A stretch of 64,000 bases of DNA from Actinomadura sp. WMMA1423 (GCF_006547145.1 NZ_CP041244.1:1116001-1180000), one strand, 5' to 3'. Shown: positions 18,456-26,420, numbered from the stretch's first letter. The notes: generated by a model from the letters alone, not told the origin. Numbers and translations are program-made.

Positions 18456-18818
18456 TCAGGGGCGGTAGGTGCCGAAGTACCACTCGTTGCCGTCGGGGTC
18501 GCGGGCCGCGTAGTCGCGGGAGCCGTAGTCCTGGTCGGTCAGCTCGCGGAAGATCTCGGCGCCCGCGGCCTTGGCCCGGTCGTGGTGGGCGTCGGGGTCG
18601 TCGACGGCGACGTAGACGGCCGACTTCGCGGTGACGCTCGTGCCGAACATGATGAGGCCGGTGTCGTAGCGCATCTCGGCGTGGACCACGGTGCCCTTGT
18701 CGTCCTTGTGGACGTCCACTGGTTCGAAGCCGAAGGCCTTCTCCAGCCATTCGAGCGTCCTCGCCGGGTCGGCGGACCGGATCAACGGGTAGAAGGTTCG
18801 GCGGATCTCGCTGGTCAT
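18456..18818 (-). CDS. VOC family protein (glyoxalase/bleomycin-resistance fold)
   Basis: A 120-residue single-domain vicinal-oxygen-chelate protein of the PhnB-like type: FYPLIRSADPARTLEWLEKAFGF at the start and DPDGNEWYFGTY at the end. Metal-ligand positions of true glyoxalases are only partly present. Function is unknown; members bind small hydrophobic or oxygenated ligands. The ATG at 18818 has GGAGGGAC upstream. The 22-bp element at 18869-18890 matches the one before the O-methyltransferase, again 51 bp from the start. Confidence 0.85.
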   Translation of the reverse strand: MTSEIRRTFYPLIRSADPARTLEWLEKAFGFEPVDVHKDDKGTVVHAEMRYDTGLIMFGTSVTAKSAVYVAVDDPDAHHDRAKAAGAEIFRELTDQDYGSRDYAARDPDGNEWYFGTYRP

Positions 18819-18868
18819 ATCGTCCCTCCCTGGGTGGTCATGCCCAGTCTGCGGGAAGCGGATCCGGC

Positions 18869-18890
18869 CGTCTTGGACGAATGCAACCTC
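18869..18890 (-). promoter_or_regulatory. 22-bp shared upstream element, copy 2
   Basis: CGTCTTGGACG followed by AATGCAACCTC on the plus strand, with one mismatch to the copy at 12690-12711. The orientation relative to the downstream gene and the 51-bp distance to the start codon are the same. A common regulator for the VOC and methyltransferase genes is inferred. Confidence 0.6.
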
Positions 18891-18904
18891 CCCCCTCGCC
18901 CTGG

Positions 18905-19537
18905 TCAGCGGCGGGCGGCGTCGCGTTCGGCGGCGAGGCGGCGGGTCTCCGGGGAGACGGGGGCCCCGAGGATCGCGGCGACGACGTCGACCAGGTAGCT
19001 GGTGAACAGGCGGTCGTCGGTGCGGGGGCCGGAGCGGGCGCGGCGGGCCAGCTCGATCGCGGCGTACAGGATGGCGGTGAAGCGGCGGTGCAGCCGGGCC
19101 GCGTCCTCCTCCAGGAGGGGTTCCACCAGGGTCCGCCAGCGGCAGAGGCTGTCGCCGGGGTCGTCCAGGACCGCCACCGGGACGAGGGGGTCGGGGCGGT
19201 TCAGCACGTCCGCCCAGATCTGCAGGTAGGCGCGGCCCGACGCGTCGGCCAGGCGGGCGGCCATGGGGCGGACGAGGGCCGCGGCCAGGGGGCGGACGCC
19301 CTGCTCGCCGTCCTCGTAGGCGTCGAGCAGGGCGTGCCGGCGGGCCTCGACCTCGGGGGCGTGCCGGGCGAAGACCGCGCGCAGGATCCCGGCGCGGTCG
19401 CCGAAGTGGTACTGGACGGCCGTGGCGTTGCGGGCGCCGGCCTCCTGGAGGATCTCCCGGAGGCTGACGGCGTCCACGCCGCGGGCCGCGTAGAGGGTCT
19501 CCGCGGCGTCCAGCAGTCGTTCCCGTGTGTCACTCAT
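18905..19537 (-). CDS. TetR-family transcriptional regulator
   Basis: A 210-residue repressor-type protein. The N-terminal HTH (TRERLLDAAETLYAARG, then VQYHFGDRAGILRAVF) is typical of TetR; the rest is a ligand-binding helical domain (RRFTAILYAAIEL). The ATG at 19537 overlaps the end of the acyl-CoA dehydrogenase gene by 8 bp, so the regulator is the distal gene of that operon. It probably controls the dehydrogenase and the divergent phosphotransferase through the palindrome at 20870-20889. Confidence 0.9.
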   Translation of the reverse strand: MSDTRERLLDAAETLYAARGVDAVSLREILQEAGARNATAVQYHFGDRAGILRAVFARHAPEVEARRHALLDAYEDGEQGVRPLAAALVRPMAARLADASGRAYLQIWADVLNRPDPLVPVAVLDDPGDSLCRWRTLVEPLLEEDAARLHRRFTAILYAAIELARRARSGPRTDDRLFTSYLVDVVAAILGAPVSPETRRLAAERDAARR

Positions 19538-20822
19538 TGCCGATCGCATGCTCCAGGGCCTCGGCGAACCGCTCCCGCGCCGCCTCCCGGCGGGTGGGCA
19601 GGTGGCCGGACGGCCACAGGCCCTCGACGGGCTCGACGTCGCGCAGCAGCTGCCGGGCCACGGTGATCTTGTGGACCTCGGTGGGGCCGTCGGCGATGCC
19701 CATCGCCTCGGCCCCCATCATCATGGCGGCGAACGGCATCTCGTTCGACACCCCGAGCGCGCCGTGCAGGTGCATCGCGCGCTGGACGACGTCGTGGTAG
19801 ACCTTCGGCATCGCGGCCTTCACCGCGGCGATGTCCTTGCGGACCCTCTTGTAGTCCCGGTGCTTGTCGATCAGCCAGGCGGTCCGCAGCACCAGCAGGC
19901 GGAACTGCTCGATCTCGATCCAGCTGTCGGCGATCTTCTCCTGGGTCATCTGCATCTTGGCCAGCGGCCCGAACCGGGTCTGCCGGGAGACGGCGCGCTC
20001 GCACATCATGTCGAACGCCTTGCGGACCTGCGCGATCGTCCGCATGGCGTGGTGGATGCGGCCGCCGCCGAGACGGGTCTGGGCGATGGCGAACGCGCCG
20101 CCCTCCTCGCCCAGGAGGTTCTCGGCCGGCACCCGGACGTCCTCGTAGCGCAGGTAGCCGTGGGAGCCCTCGCGCTCGCCGCCGACGCCCACGTTCCGCA
20201 CGGTGACCAGGCCGGGCGCGTCGGCGGGCACGATGAACATCGACATGCCCTCGTAGGCCGACACGTCGGGGTTCGTCACGGCCATCACGATCAGGAACGT
20301 CGCGTGGCGGGCGTTGGAGGAGAACCACTTCTCGCCGCTGATGACCCAGCCGTCGCCGTCGCGGACGGCGCGCGTGGTGAACAGGGTCGGGTCGGCTCCC
20401 CCGTGCGGCTCGGTCATCGAGTAGGAGGAGGAGATCTCCCCGTCCAGGAGGGGCCGCAGGTAGCGCTCCTTCTGCTCGGCCGTACCGAAGTGGGCGATGA
20501 TCTCGGCGTTGCCGGAGTCGGGCGCCTGGCAGCCGAACACCGACGGCGCCCAGCGGGATCGGCCGAGGATCTCGTTCAGCAGCGCGAGCCTCACCTGCCC
20601 GTACCCCTGGCCGCCGAGGTCGGGGCCGAGGTGGCACGCCCACAGGCCCTTCTCGCGCACCTGGTCCTGGAGGGGCCGCACGAGCCGCTTGTAGCGGGGG
20701 TCCGCCTTGTCGTAGGGGTCGCCGAGCACCAGGTCGAGGGGTTCGACCTCGTCCCGGACGAAGGCGTCCGCCCAGTCGAGAAGTTCCTGGTAGGCGGGGT
20801 CGGTCTCGAAGTCCCAAGCCAT
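19530..20822 (-). CDS. Acyl-CoA dehydrogenase family protein (ACAD10/11-like)
   Basis: A 430-residue FAD enzyme that oxidises acyl-CoA esters at the alpha-beta position. Domain order is normal: N-terminal helices, the middle beta domain with SYSMTEPHGGADPTLFTT and GWVISGEKWFSSNA, and C-terminal helices ending with MHLHGALGVSNEMPF. The ATG at 20822 follows GAGGAGG at 7 nt. It pairs with a TetR gene downstream and a divergent phosphotransferase. Fusions of these two enzymes exist in animal ACAD10/11, which handle 4-hydroxy acids through phosphorylation; a similar joint role is likely. Confidence 0.92.
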   Translation of the reverse strand: MAWDFETDPAYQELLDWADAFVRDEVEPLDLVLGDPYDKADPRYKRLVRPLQDQVREKGLWACHLGPDLGGQGYGQVRLALLNEILGRSRWAPSVFGCQAPDSGNAEIIAHFGTAEQKERYLRPLLDGEISSSYSMTEPHGGADPTLFTTRAVRDGDGWVISGEKWFSSNARHATFLIVMAVTNPDVSAYEGMSMFIVPADAPGLVTVRNVGVGGEREGSHGYLRYEDVRVPAENLLGEEGGAFAIAQTRLGGGRIHHAMRTIAQVRKAFDMMCERAVSRQTRFGPLAKMQMTQEKIADSWIEIEQFRLLVLRTAWLIDKHRDYKRVRKDIAAVKAAMPKVYHDVVQRAMHLHGALGVSNEMPFAAMMMGAEAMGIADGPTEVHKITVARQLLRDVEPVEGLWPSGHLPTRREAARERFAEALEHAIGNE

Positions 20823-20869
20823 GGCGAGCCTCCTCGGTCGTGTCCTCCGATAATCGGGGCACCTCAGTA

Positions 20870-20889
20870 AGTAATGCAAGTGCATGACT
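20870..20889. promoter_or_regulatory. Palindromic operator candidate in divergent promoter region
   Basis: AGTAATGCA-AG-TGCATGACT forms an imperfect palindrome (8 of 9 arm positions). It lies in the 106-bp gap between the divergent acyl-CoA dehydrogenase and phosphotransferase genes, in unusually AT-rich sequence. Size and symmetry fit a TetR dimer; the TetR encoded by the same operon is the obvious candidate. Confidence 0.6.
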
Positions 20890-20928
20890 GTTACTCTCCG
20901 GTACATCGAGCGTCGGAAAGGGACCGCC

Positions 20929-21993
20929 GTGCAGCCTGAGCAGATCGACCGCGCCCTCGTGGACTTCGACGTCCTGGCCGGGTGGATGGAGGGCCGGGGC
21001 CTGCCGGGCGGCCCGTTCGAGGACGTCGAGCGGCTTGCGGGCGGGACCCAGAACACGCTGGTCCGGTTCCGGCGGGGCGGGCGCGACTACGTGCTCAGGC
21101 GCGGCCCCGGGCACCTGCGCGCGAAGACGAACGAGGTCCTGCGGCGCGAGGCCCGCGTGCTGGGGGCGCTCGACGGCACCGACGTCCCCGCGCCGCGCCT
21201 CATCGCCGCCTGCCCCGACGAGTCCGTCATGGGCGGCGCCGTCTTCTACCTGATGACCCCCGTCAGGGGCTTCAACGCGTCGGTCACGCTGCCGGAACTG
21301 CACGCGCGGGACGCGTCCGTCCGGCGCGAGATGGGCCTGAACGCGGCGCGGGCGCTGTCCGCGCTGGGGGCGGTCGACCACGAGGCGGTCGGCCTCGGCG
21401 ACTTCGGCAAGCCCGAGGGCTTCCTGGAGCGGCAGGTGGGCCGCTGGACGGCCGAACTCGACGGCTACGGCGCGCTCGACGGCTACCCCGGACCGGACAT
21501 CCCCGGCCTGGACGACGTGGCCCGGTGGCTGGAGGAGCACCGCCCCAAGGCGTGGCGTCCGGGGATCATGCACGGCGACTACCACCTGGCCAACCTGATG
21601 TACTCCTTCGACGGCCCGGAGGTCGCCGCGATCGTCGACTGGGAGATGTGCACGATCGGCGATCCCCTGCTCGACCTCGGCTGGCTGCTGGCCACGTGGC
21701 CGGACCGCGCCGACCAGAGCGCCGCCCTGGCCGGCCCCCTGGGCGCGGCCGGCGGCCTGCCCGCGGCCGAGGAGCTGGTCGAGGTCTACGCCGAGCGGAC
21801 GGACGCCGTCGACGGCCGCGACCTGTCGTCCATCACCTGGTACGCCGTGCTGGCCTGCTTCAAGCTCGGCATCGTCCTGGAGGGCACGCACGCCCGCGCG
21901 TTCGCGGGCAAGGCGCCGAAGGAGACCGGCGACCTCCTCCACTCGATCACGCTCGGCCTCTTCGCGCGCGCCCAGGGCTTCATCGGCTCCTGA
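20929..21993 (+). CDS. Phosphotransferase (APH-like kinase, ACAD10/11 N-terminal type)
   Basis: A 354-residue aminoglycoside-phosphotransferase-fold kinase. Features are a nucleotide loop in AGGTQNTLVRF, YVLRRGP with the ATP-binding Arg/Lys region, the catalytic loop IMHGDYHLANLM, and the metal-binding VDWEMCTIGDPLLDLGW. This type phosphorylates 4-hydroxyacyl substrates rather than antibiotics when it sits next to an acyl-CoA dehydrogenase. The GTG at 20929 is preceded by GAAAGGGA; the ATG at 20884 would lie inside the operator region. Confidence 0.88.
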   Translation: MQPEQIDRALVDFDVLAGWMEGRGLPGGPFEDVERLAGGTQNTLVRFRRGGRDYVLRRGPGHLRAKTNEVLRREARVLGALDGTDVPAPRLIAACPDESVMGGAVFYLMTPVRGFNASVTLPELHARDASVRREMGLNAARALSALGAVDHEAVGLGDFGKPEGFLERQVGRWTAELDGYGALDGYPGPDIPGLDDVARWLEEHRPKAWRPGIMHGDYHLANLMYSFDGPEVAAIVDWEMCTIGDPLLDLGWLLATWPDRADQSAALAGPLGAAGGLPAAEELVEVYAERTDAVDGRDLSSITWYAVLACFKLGIVLEGTHARAFAGKAPKETGDLLHSITLGLFARAQGFIGS

Positions 21994-22050
21994 GGCCCCT
22001 CGCGCCGGTGATCGGGAACTGCCAGGATCTCCCTCGCACGAGGAGGTGCG

Positions 22051-22557
22051 ATGGAGATCCGTAAGGGAGGGCCCGGCGACGCGCCGGTGATGTTGTCGAT
22101 GCTGGACGGGGCGGTGGCGTGGCTGGCCGCCAACGGCCGCACGGGTCAGTGGGGCAGCGAGCCGTGGTCGCGGGATCCGCGCCGCGTCGAGCGCGTCACC
22201 GGCATCGCCCGCGACGACGAGATCTGGGTGGCGGAGGTCGAGGGGCGGCCCGCCGGGGTGATGGCCGTCGCTCCCGGGCCCCCGCACTACGTCGACCCGG
22301 TCGAGGAGCCGGAGCTTTACATCACCCTCCTGGTCACCGACCGCGCGTTCGCCGGGCACGGCGTCGGCGGCGCGCTGATCGCGAAGGCGAGGGACGAGGC
22401 CCGGGCCAAGGGCGTCGACCTGCTGCGCGTCGACTGCTACGGCGGCGACGACGGGCGGCTGGTGGAGTACTACCGGGGCAAGGGGTTCGAGACGGACGCC
22501 GCCTTCACGGTGGGCGACTGGCCGGGGCGGGTCCTGTCCCAGCGTGTGGGCGGGTAG
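22051..22557 (+). CDS. GNAT family N-acetyltransferase
   Basis: A 168-residue acetyltransferase. The acetyl-CoA pyrophosphate loop is at FAGHGVGGALIAKA and the C-terminal strand/helix at LRVDCYGGDDGRLVEYYRGKGF. The substrate is unknown. The ATG at 22051 has GAGGAGG at 5 nt. It follows the phosphotransferase by 57 bp on the same strand and may share its transcript. Confidence 0.9.
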   Translation: MEIRKGGPGDAPVMLSMLDGAVAWLAANGRTGQWGSEPWSRDPRRVERVTGIARDDEIWVAEVEGRPAGVMAVAPGPPHYVDPVEEPELYITLLVTDRAFAGHGVGGALIAKARDEARAKGVDLLRVDCYGGDDGRLVEYYRGKGFETDAAFTVGDWPGRVLSQRVGG

Positions 22558-22742
22558 GCGTGCCCCTGCTTGCAAATCTCCGTGCCCCGTCGCAGCCTGG
22601 AAGTGACCGGTGCGAACGGGGCAGTCGGTGACGCCCTTACGCCGCACGGACGGCGACCGAGCCGCTCGCCTCGTTCCGCCGGGCGAAACCTGACGTCGGA
22701 ATCCTGCCAGCCGGGAGCCGCCGCCTGGGGCACGCTCGGGGC

Positions 22743-23681
22743 ATGCACAGGAACTTCCGCTTCGGCGTGGTGGGCGAGTCGATCCGCTCGGGCCATGAGC
22801 TGGCGGCGACGGCCCGCCGTGCCGAAGAGCTGGGATACGACGTCCTCGTCTTGCGGGACCACTTCGTCGCCGAGCCGTTCGGCGACCAGCTCGCGCCCAT
22901 GGTGGCGCTGGCGTCTGCCGCGTCCGCGACGAGCACGCTGCGGCTGGGCACGATGGTGCTGTCCAACGACTTCCGCCACCCGGTGATGCTCGCCAAGGAG
23001 GCCGCCACCCTCGACCACCTGTCGGGCGGGCGCTTCGAGCTGGGCGTCGGCGCGGGCTGGCTCCGCGACGAGTACGAGGCCGCCGGGATGCCGTTCGACC
23101 GCCCCGGGATGCGCGTCGGGCGGCTGGCGGAGTCCCTGCGGATCCTGCGCGGCCTGCTGAGCGGCGAGAAGACCACGTTCGCCGGCGAGCACTACACGGT
23201 CGACGGCCTGACGGTCTTCCCGCGTCCGGAGCGGCGCCCGCCGCTCGTCGTGGGCGCGGGAAGCCGGCACATGCTCGGCATCGCCGGCCGGTACGCCGAC
23301 ACGGTCGGGATCCTCCCCCGCGCCCTCCCCGAGGGGACGATCTCGGACGAGCTCTCCGAGCGCCTGCCGGACGCCATCGCCCGCAAGGTCGACCGGGTCC
23401 GCGAGGCCGCCGGCGGGCGGGACGTCGAGCTGAGCATGATGGTGACGCCCGCGTTCGGCCCCGACCCCCGCCGCGCCGCCGCGAAGGTCGCGGTGACGCG
23501 CGGCTGGGGCGCGTCGTCGGCCGAGCTGGTGCTCGGCATGCCGTCCCAGTTCGTGGGCCCGCCCGAGCACATCGCCGAGCAGATGCTGGCCCGCCGCGAC
23601 CGCTTCGGCTTCACCTACTACCAGGTCCCGGACACCGCCATGGAGGCGTTCGCCCCTGTGATCGCCCACCTGACCTCCTAG
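22743..23681 (+). CDS. LLM class F420-dependent oxidoreductase (TIGR03621-like)
   Basis: A 312-residue luciferase-like monooxygenase-fold protein. Family features are FRFGVVGESIRSGHELAATARRAEELGY at the start, the middle LSGGRFELGVGAGW, and a C-terminal IAEQMLARRDRFGFTYYQV. In actinobacteria these enzymes use coenzyme F420. The substrate is unknown. It is the last gene before a strong hairpin at 23827-23865. The 185-bp upstream gap shows no clear promoter. Confidence 0.87.
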   Translation: MHRNFRFGVVGESIRSGHELAATARRAEELGYDVLVLRDHFVAEPFGDQLAPMVALASAASATSTLRLGTMVLSNDFRHPVMLAKEAATLDHLSGGRFELGVGAGWLRDEYEAAGMPFDRPGMRVGRLAESLRILRGLLSGEKTTFAGEHYTVDGLTVFPRPERRPPLVVGAGSRHMLGIAGRYADTVGILPRALPEGTISDELSERLPDAIARKVDRVREAAGGRDVELSMMVTPAFGPDPRRAAAKVAVTRGWGASSAELVLGMPSQFVGPPEHIAEQMLARRDRFGFTYYQVPDTAMEAFAPVIAHLTS

Positions 23682-23826
23682 AGCTCGCCGTCCACGGCCA
23701 TCGGCGGCGGGCGATCGCCGCGATGCCCATCGCCGGCAACGTGTGGCGGCTGGTCTTGGACGGCTCGCCCCGGCCGTGCAGATCACGGCGCCTGCGCTGT
23801 CGCGAGGGCGCGGGCACGCCGGAAAT

Positions 23827-23865
23827 GGGGATTCCCCGGTGATCTCTCGATACCGGGGAATCCCC
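23827..23865. terminator. Perfect 14-bp hairpin between convergent genes
   Basis: GGGGATTCCCCGGT and ACCGGGGAATCCCC pair perfectly around an 11-nt loop. No U-tract follows, as is common for actinobacterial terminators. It lies in the ~300-bp gap between the rightward LLM gene and the leftward secreted-protein gene and can serve both. The rest of the gap shows no gene. Confidence 0.7.
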
Positions 23866-23980
23866 GCTTTCCATGCACCGGCAGCCCTGCGCCGGGTCTG
23901 GAGGAGACGTCGCGATTCGCATCGCGGGCGGGCTCACATTCACGCTGTGAGCCGTTCCACGAATGGGCCGCGGCCTCAGA

Positions 23981-24670
23981 TCATGATCCGAAAGGCTGGG
24001 GCTTGCCCTTCTTCCCGGCGCCGTTGCCCCAGGACAGGACCTCCCACTTGACGCCCTTCAGGTGGCCCTCGCCGGTACCGGCGTTGTACTTGCTGGCCGG
24101 CTTCTTGCCGTCCAGGAGGTACCGGAAGGTGTAGGTGTCGAGGTCGAGCATCACGCCCCGGTGGGACGGCTCGCCCGGTCCGCGGTCGCCGACGAAGCCG
24201 GTGACGCTGCGGCCCTTGTAGGTCACCTTGACCTTGGTGTGCAAGGGCCAGCTCGGGCTGGCGAACAGGCCCTTCTGCATCGGCTTGCCGCCGGCGGGGG
24301 CGCCGGTGTCGCCGTTCACGCCGGACCCGTCGTCCCAGAAGTAGGACGAGGTCGTCTTGCCGCTGAGCAGGACCTTCGGGCCCTTCTTAGCGGGCTTGGC
24401 CTTCTTGGGGGCGGCCTTGGCGTCGGCCTGGGCCTCGGTCTTGGGCTTGGCCGCGTCCGGGGCCTTCGGCAGGCTGAGCTCGGTCGGCGCGCTCTTGTCG
24501 CCTAGCCGCTCGGGGGACTTGTGCTCCTGCGCGGCCACGGCCTGATCCGGCAGGAACTGCTTCTTGGGAGCGGAGTCATCGCTCGCGGCGGCGACACCGG
24601 CCACCATCATGCCCGCGAGGGCGGTGCCGGTGACGCCGGTCAGGATGACGTTGATCGCTCGCTGCTGCAT
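23981..24670 (-). CDS. Secreted double-psi beta-barrel (RlpA-like) protein
   Basis: A 229-residue protein with an N-terminal signal peptide (hydrophobic VILTGVTGTALAGMMVAGVAAA), a Lys/Ala/Pro-rich wall-spanning linker (~45-115), and a C-terminal barrel domain. The barrel shows VKVTYKGRSVTGFVGDRGP and GVMLDLDTYTFRYL, the GDRGP/DL pattern of RlpA and expansin-like folds. It probably acts in or on the cell wall. The ATG at 24670 has GAAGGA at 7 nt. A candidate promoter is ~380 bp upstream, which implies a long leader. Confidence 0.72.
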   Translation of the reverse strand: MQQRAINVILTGVTGTALAGMMVAGVAAASDDSAPKKQFLPDQAVAAQEHKSPERLGDKSAPTELSLPKAPDAAKPKTEAQADAKAAPKKAKPAKKGPKVLLSGKTTSSYFWDDGSGVNGDTGAPAGGKPMQKGLFASPSWPLHTKVKVTYKGRSVTGFVGDRGPGEPSHRGVMLDLDTYTFRYLLDGKKPASKYNAGTGEGHLKGVKWEVLSWGNGAGKKGKPQPFGS

Positions 24671-25033
24671 GGAGATCCTTCGTTCGGGGTACAGGGCTGC
24701 CGTTCGGCACGGGGAAGGCACGCAGGTCAGGCGCCTGTATCCGGGCAGGGGTGAACGGCTCCGAGACTCGAGACTCGGGAGATGCCGCCGCGAGGGAGAC
24801 CCCACTTGGAACGGTCCACGGGCATGGCGGACCGCGCCCGTGACGAGCCGCGCGCGACCGGTCTCGGACGTGCGGGATCACACGGACTGCTGTGAAGCGG
24901 GAGAGAATGCCGACCGGGGGCTCACGGGCCCAGCACGGTGCGCGGCCGCTGCATGGTACGGCTGCGTTCGGCGAAGGATCCCGCCTGGCGGGCGGGAAGC
25001 GGCGGTTATGCGATTGGCCGGGTCAACGGTTCT

Positions 25034-25061
25034 TTGACCCTGACCTGGGGATGACTATATA
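25034..25061 (+). promoter_or_regulatory. Candidate sigma-70 type promoter, rightward
   Basis: TTGACC, 16-bp spacer, TATATA. This is one of the most consensus-like promoters in the window. The -35 is the right arm of an inverted repeat, so a dimeric repressor may cover it. No clear gene follows, so a small RNA is possible. Confidence 0.5.
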
Positions 25062-25084
25062 CGGCATTACCGTGCTGTCACCAA
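25056..25084 (-). promoter_or_regulatory. Candidate promoter, leftward, for the secreted protein gene
   Basis: Read leftward: TTGGTG, 17-bp spacer, TATATA, using the same -10 bases as the rightward promoter. Transcripts would begin near 25048 and give the RlpA-like gene a leader of ~380 nt. Confidence 0.45.
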
Positions 25085-25436
25085 ACGGGGGATTTCTTTA
25101 CCTTTGGGAAGGTAGATCTTTTAAACCGGAACTATCCGGAACGCCTTTCACATAGGGGCTGCGGGCCGGTCGGCGGGGGCGGGCCCGCCCCAAAAAGATC
25201 TTTACTCGGACGGCCCGGACGCCGCCATGGCCCCATCGTCCGCTCTCGCCCCGGCGCGTGAACAGCCTGGGGGATGGGCGCTGAAGGTGGGTGACCGCAC
25301 ACCCGGGACCCGTCAAGACGTACGTACGACCGCTGAAGGGAGGGGCGGCCCGCGTGATCAGACCGCACATGTTCGCGCCCGGCCGCGCGGGCGCGCACCC
25401 GCACGGCCGTGAGCCGCACGGGCGGGAACGTCCTCG

Positions 25437-25964
25437 TCAGTGCGTCGGGTAGACCGACTGCACGAGCGGCGTCGGGCCGGTTCCGCCGGTGAACACGGCG
25501 GGGCCCGGCTGCGGCGGGATGTAGGGCGACTCCGCGTAACGAGGCTCCCCGTAAGGTGCCTCCGCGTAAGGAGTCTCCGCGTAAGGTGCCTCCGCGTAAG
25601 GAGTCTCCGCGTAAGGAGTCTCCGCGTAGGCGGGCTCCCCGTACGGCATGGCCCCCACGATAGGGCCCTGCGCCGCCGGGACGGCCTGGGCCGCGGGAGG
25701 CGGGACGGGCGGCGGAACGTGCGAGCCGTCCGCCCGGCGCTGCTCCGCCGCGGCCGCGCTGCGGCGCTCGGCGAGCACGGCCATGAGGGCGCGGGCCGTT
25801 TCGGCGTCCATCTTCAGCAGGACGCTCGGCATCCCGCCCTGATCGACGAACGGGGATACCGAGGGCGGGGCAGGCAACTGCGGCAGGGCCGCCCGCATCT
25901 CCTCGCGGAGATCCTGGGCCAGCCGCAGCGCCTGTCGGTCACTGTCGCTCAAGTGTGCGGTCAT
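25437..25964 (-). CDS. Hypothetical protein with Tyr/Ala/Glu/Pro pentapeptide repeats
   Basis: A 175-residue protein of no recognised family. Residues 1-70 are helical and charged (DSDRQALRLAQDLREEMRA, DAETARALMAVLAERR). A Pro/Ala-rich linker leads into eight five-residue units (YAETP, YAEAP, YGEPR) around residues 108-147, and a Gly/Pro tail. There is no signal peptide or membrane segment. The ATG at 25964 has GGAG at 8 nt; a GTG at 25985 is less likely. The repeats are encoded by a 15-bp DNA array. Confidence 0.65.
   Translation of the reverse strand: MTAHLSDSDRQALRLAQDLREEMRAALPQLPAPPSVSPFVDQGGMPSVLLKMDAETARALMAVLAERRSAAAAEQRRADGSHVPPPVPPPAAQAVPAAQGPIVGAMPYGEPAYAETPYAETPYAEAPYAETPYAEAPYGEPRYAESPYIPPQPGPAVFTGGTGPTPLVQSVYPTH
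25531..25650 (-). repeat. Eight in-frame 15-bp repeats
   Basis: Units beginning TCCGCGTAAGG or close variants start every 15 bp from 25531 to 25636. They encode Y-A/G-E-x-P pentapeptides. Because the period is a multiple of three, copy-number change would keep the frame. Confidence 0.9.
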
Positions 25965-26420
25965 CGCGATCTCCGGGGAGTTCACGTGCGGGGGTCCGGG
26001 GTAATCCTGCTAGGGATGGCGTGCAGGTGCAAGGGCTGATGCACGTGCATTTCGAGAAAAATCTTGCCGTAACCCCCGCCTCCGTCGTTCGTTCCCGATC
26101 ACTCCAAAAGGCGTTCCCGGGGTGCCCGCAACGCCTTGACCAGCACGGATCCGCGTGATCGGCCCGCTCCCCCGGCGGGCGGAGCCCGATCGGCCCGCAC
26201 GGTGCGTGCTTCTCCGGTCACGTAAACGATCACGACTTTCGAAGCGATCGGGGAGCGGTCGCGCCGCCGGCGCGTCGACGATCACGGACTGGTCCGCGCC
26301 CCCACCCCGCTCACCGCCGCTGACACTCTCGAGTGGGCCGGCGTGTGCGATACGACGCCTCCCCCGCCCGCGGTCGGCTGCGGCACTGCGTGGGGACGCC
26401 ATCGACGGCATCCTGGACGG
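25965..26420. other. 456-bp divergent intergenic region
   Basis: It lies between the leftward repeat protein and the rightward AlkZ-like gene. A 12-bp palindrome ATGCACGTGCAT lies at 26039-26050, 75 bp above the leftward start. The rest is mixed-composition sequence with no gene I can support. Confidence 0.4.
26039..26050. promoter_or_regulatory. 12-bp palindrome, operator candidate
   Basis: ATGCACGTGCAT, a perfect palindrome. Its ATGCA-N2-TGCAT core matches that of the operator candidate at 20870-20889 (ATGCAAGTGCAT). It may be coincidence. Confidence 0.35.

Larger units (their letters stand above)
24671..25436. other. 766-bp intergenic region with AT-rich island
   Basis: No confident gene. 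The core 25010-25200 is strikingly AT-rich for this genome and carries a hairpin (GGTCAA at 25021-25026 with TTGACC at 25034-25039), two opposed promoter candidates that share one TATATA, two AGATCTTT copies and a 16-bp palindrome GGGGCGGGCCCGCCCC. A 34-codon open frame, 25051-25155 (+), has no ribosome site. I looked for a c-di-AMP riboswitch in the leftward leader and could not recognise one. Confidence 0.5.

Noticed and set aside
24671..25048. c-di-AMP (ydaO) riboswitch
   Set aside because: Context fits (wall-protein gene, long leader) but I could not find the conserved core bases on the leader strand.
24892..25155. 88-codon frame ending in the AT-rich island
   Set aside because: It crosses a promoter and hairpin, lacks a ribosome site and family features; only the last 34 codons look unusual, noted in the gap entry.
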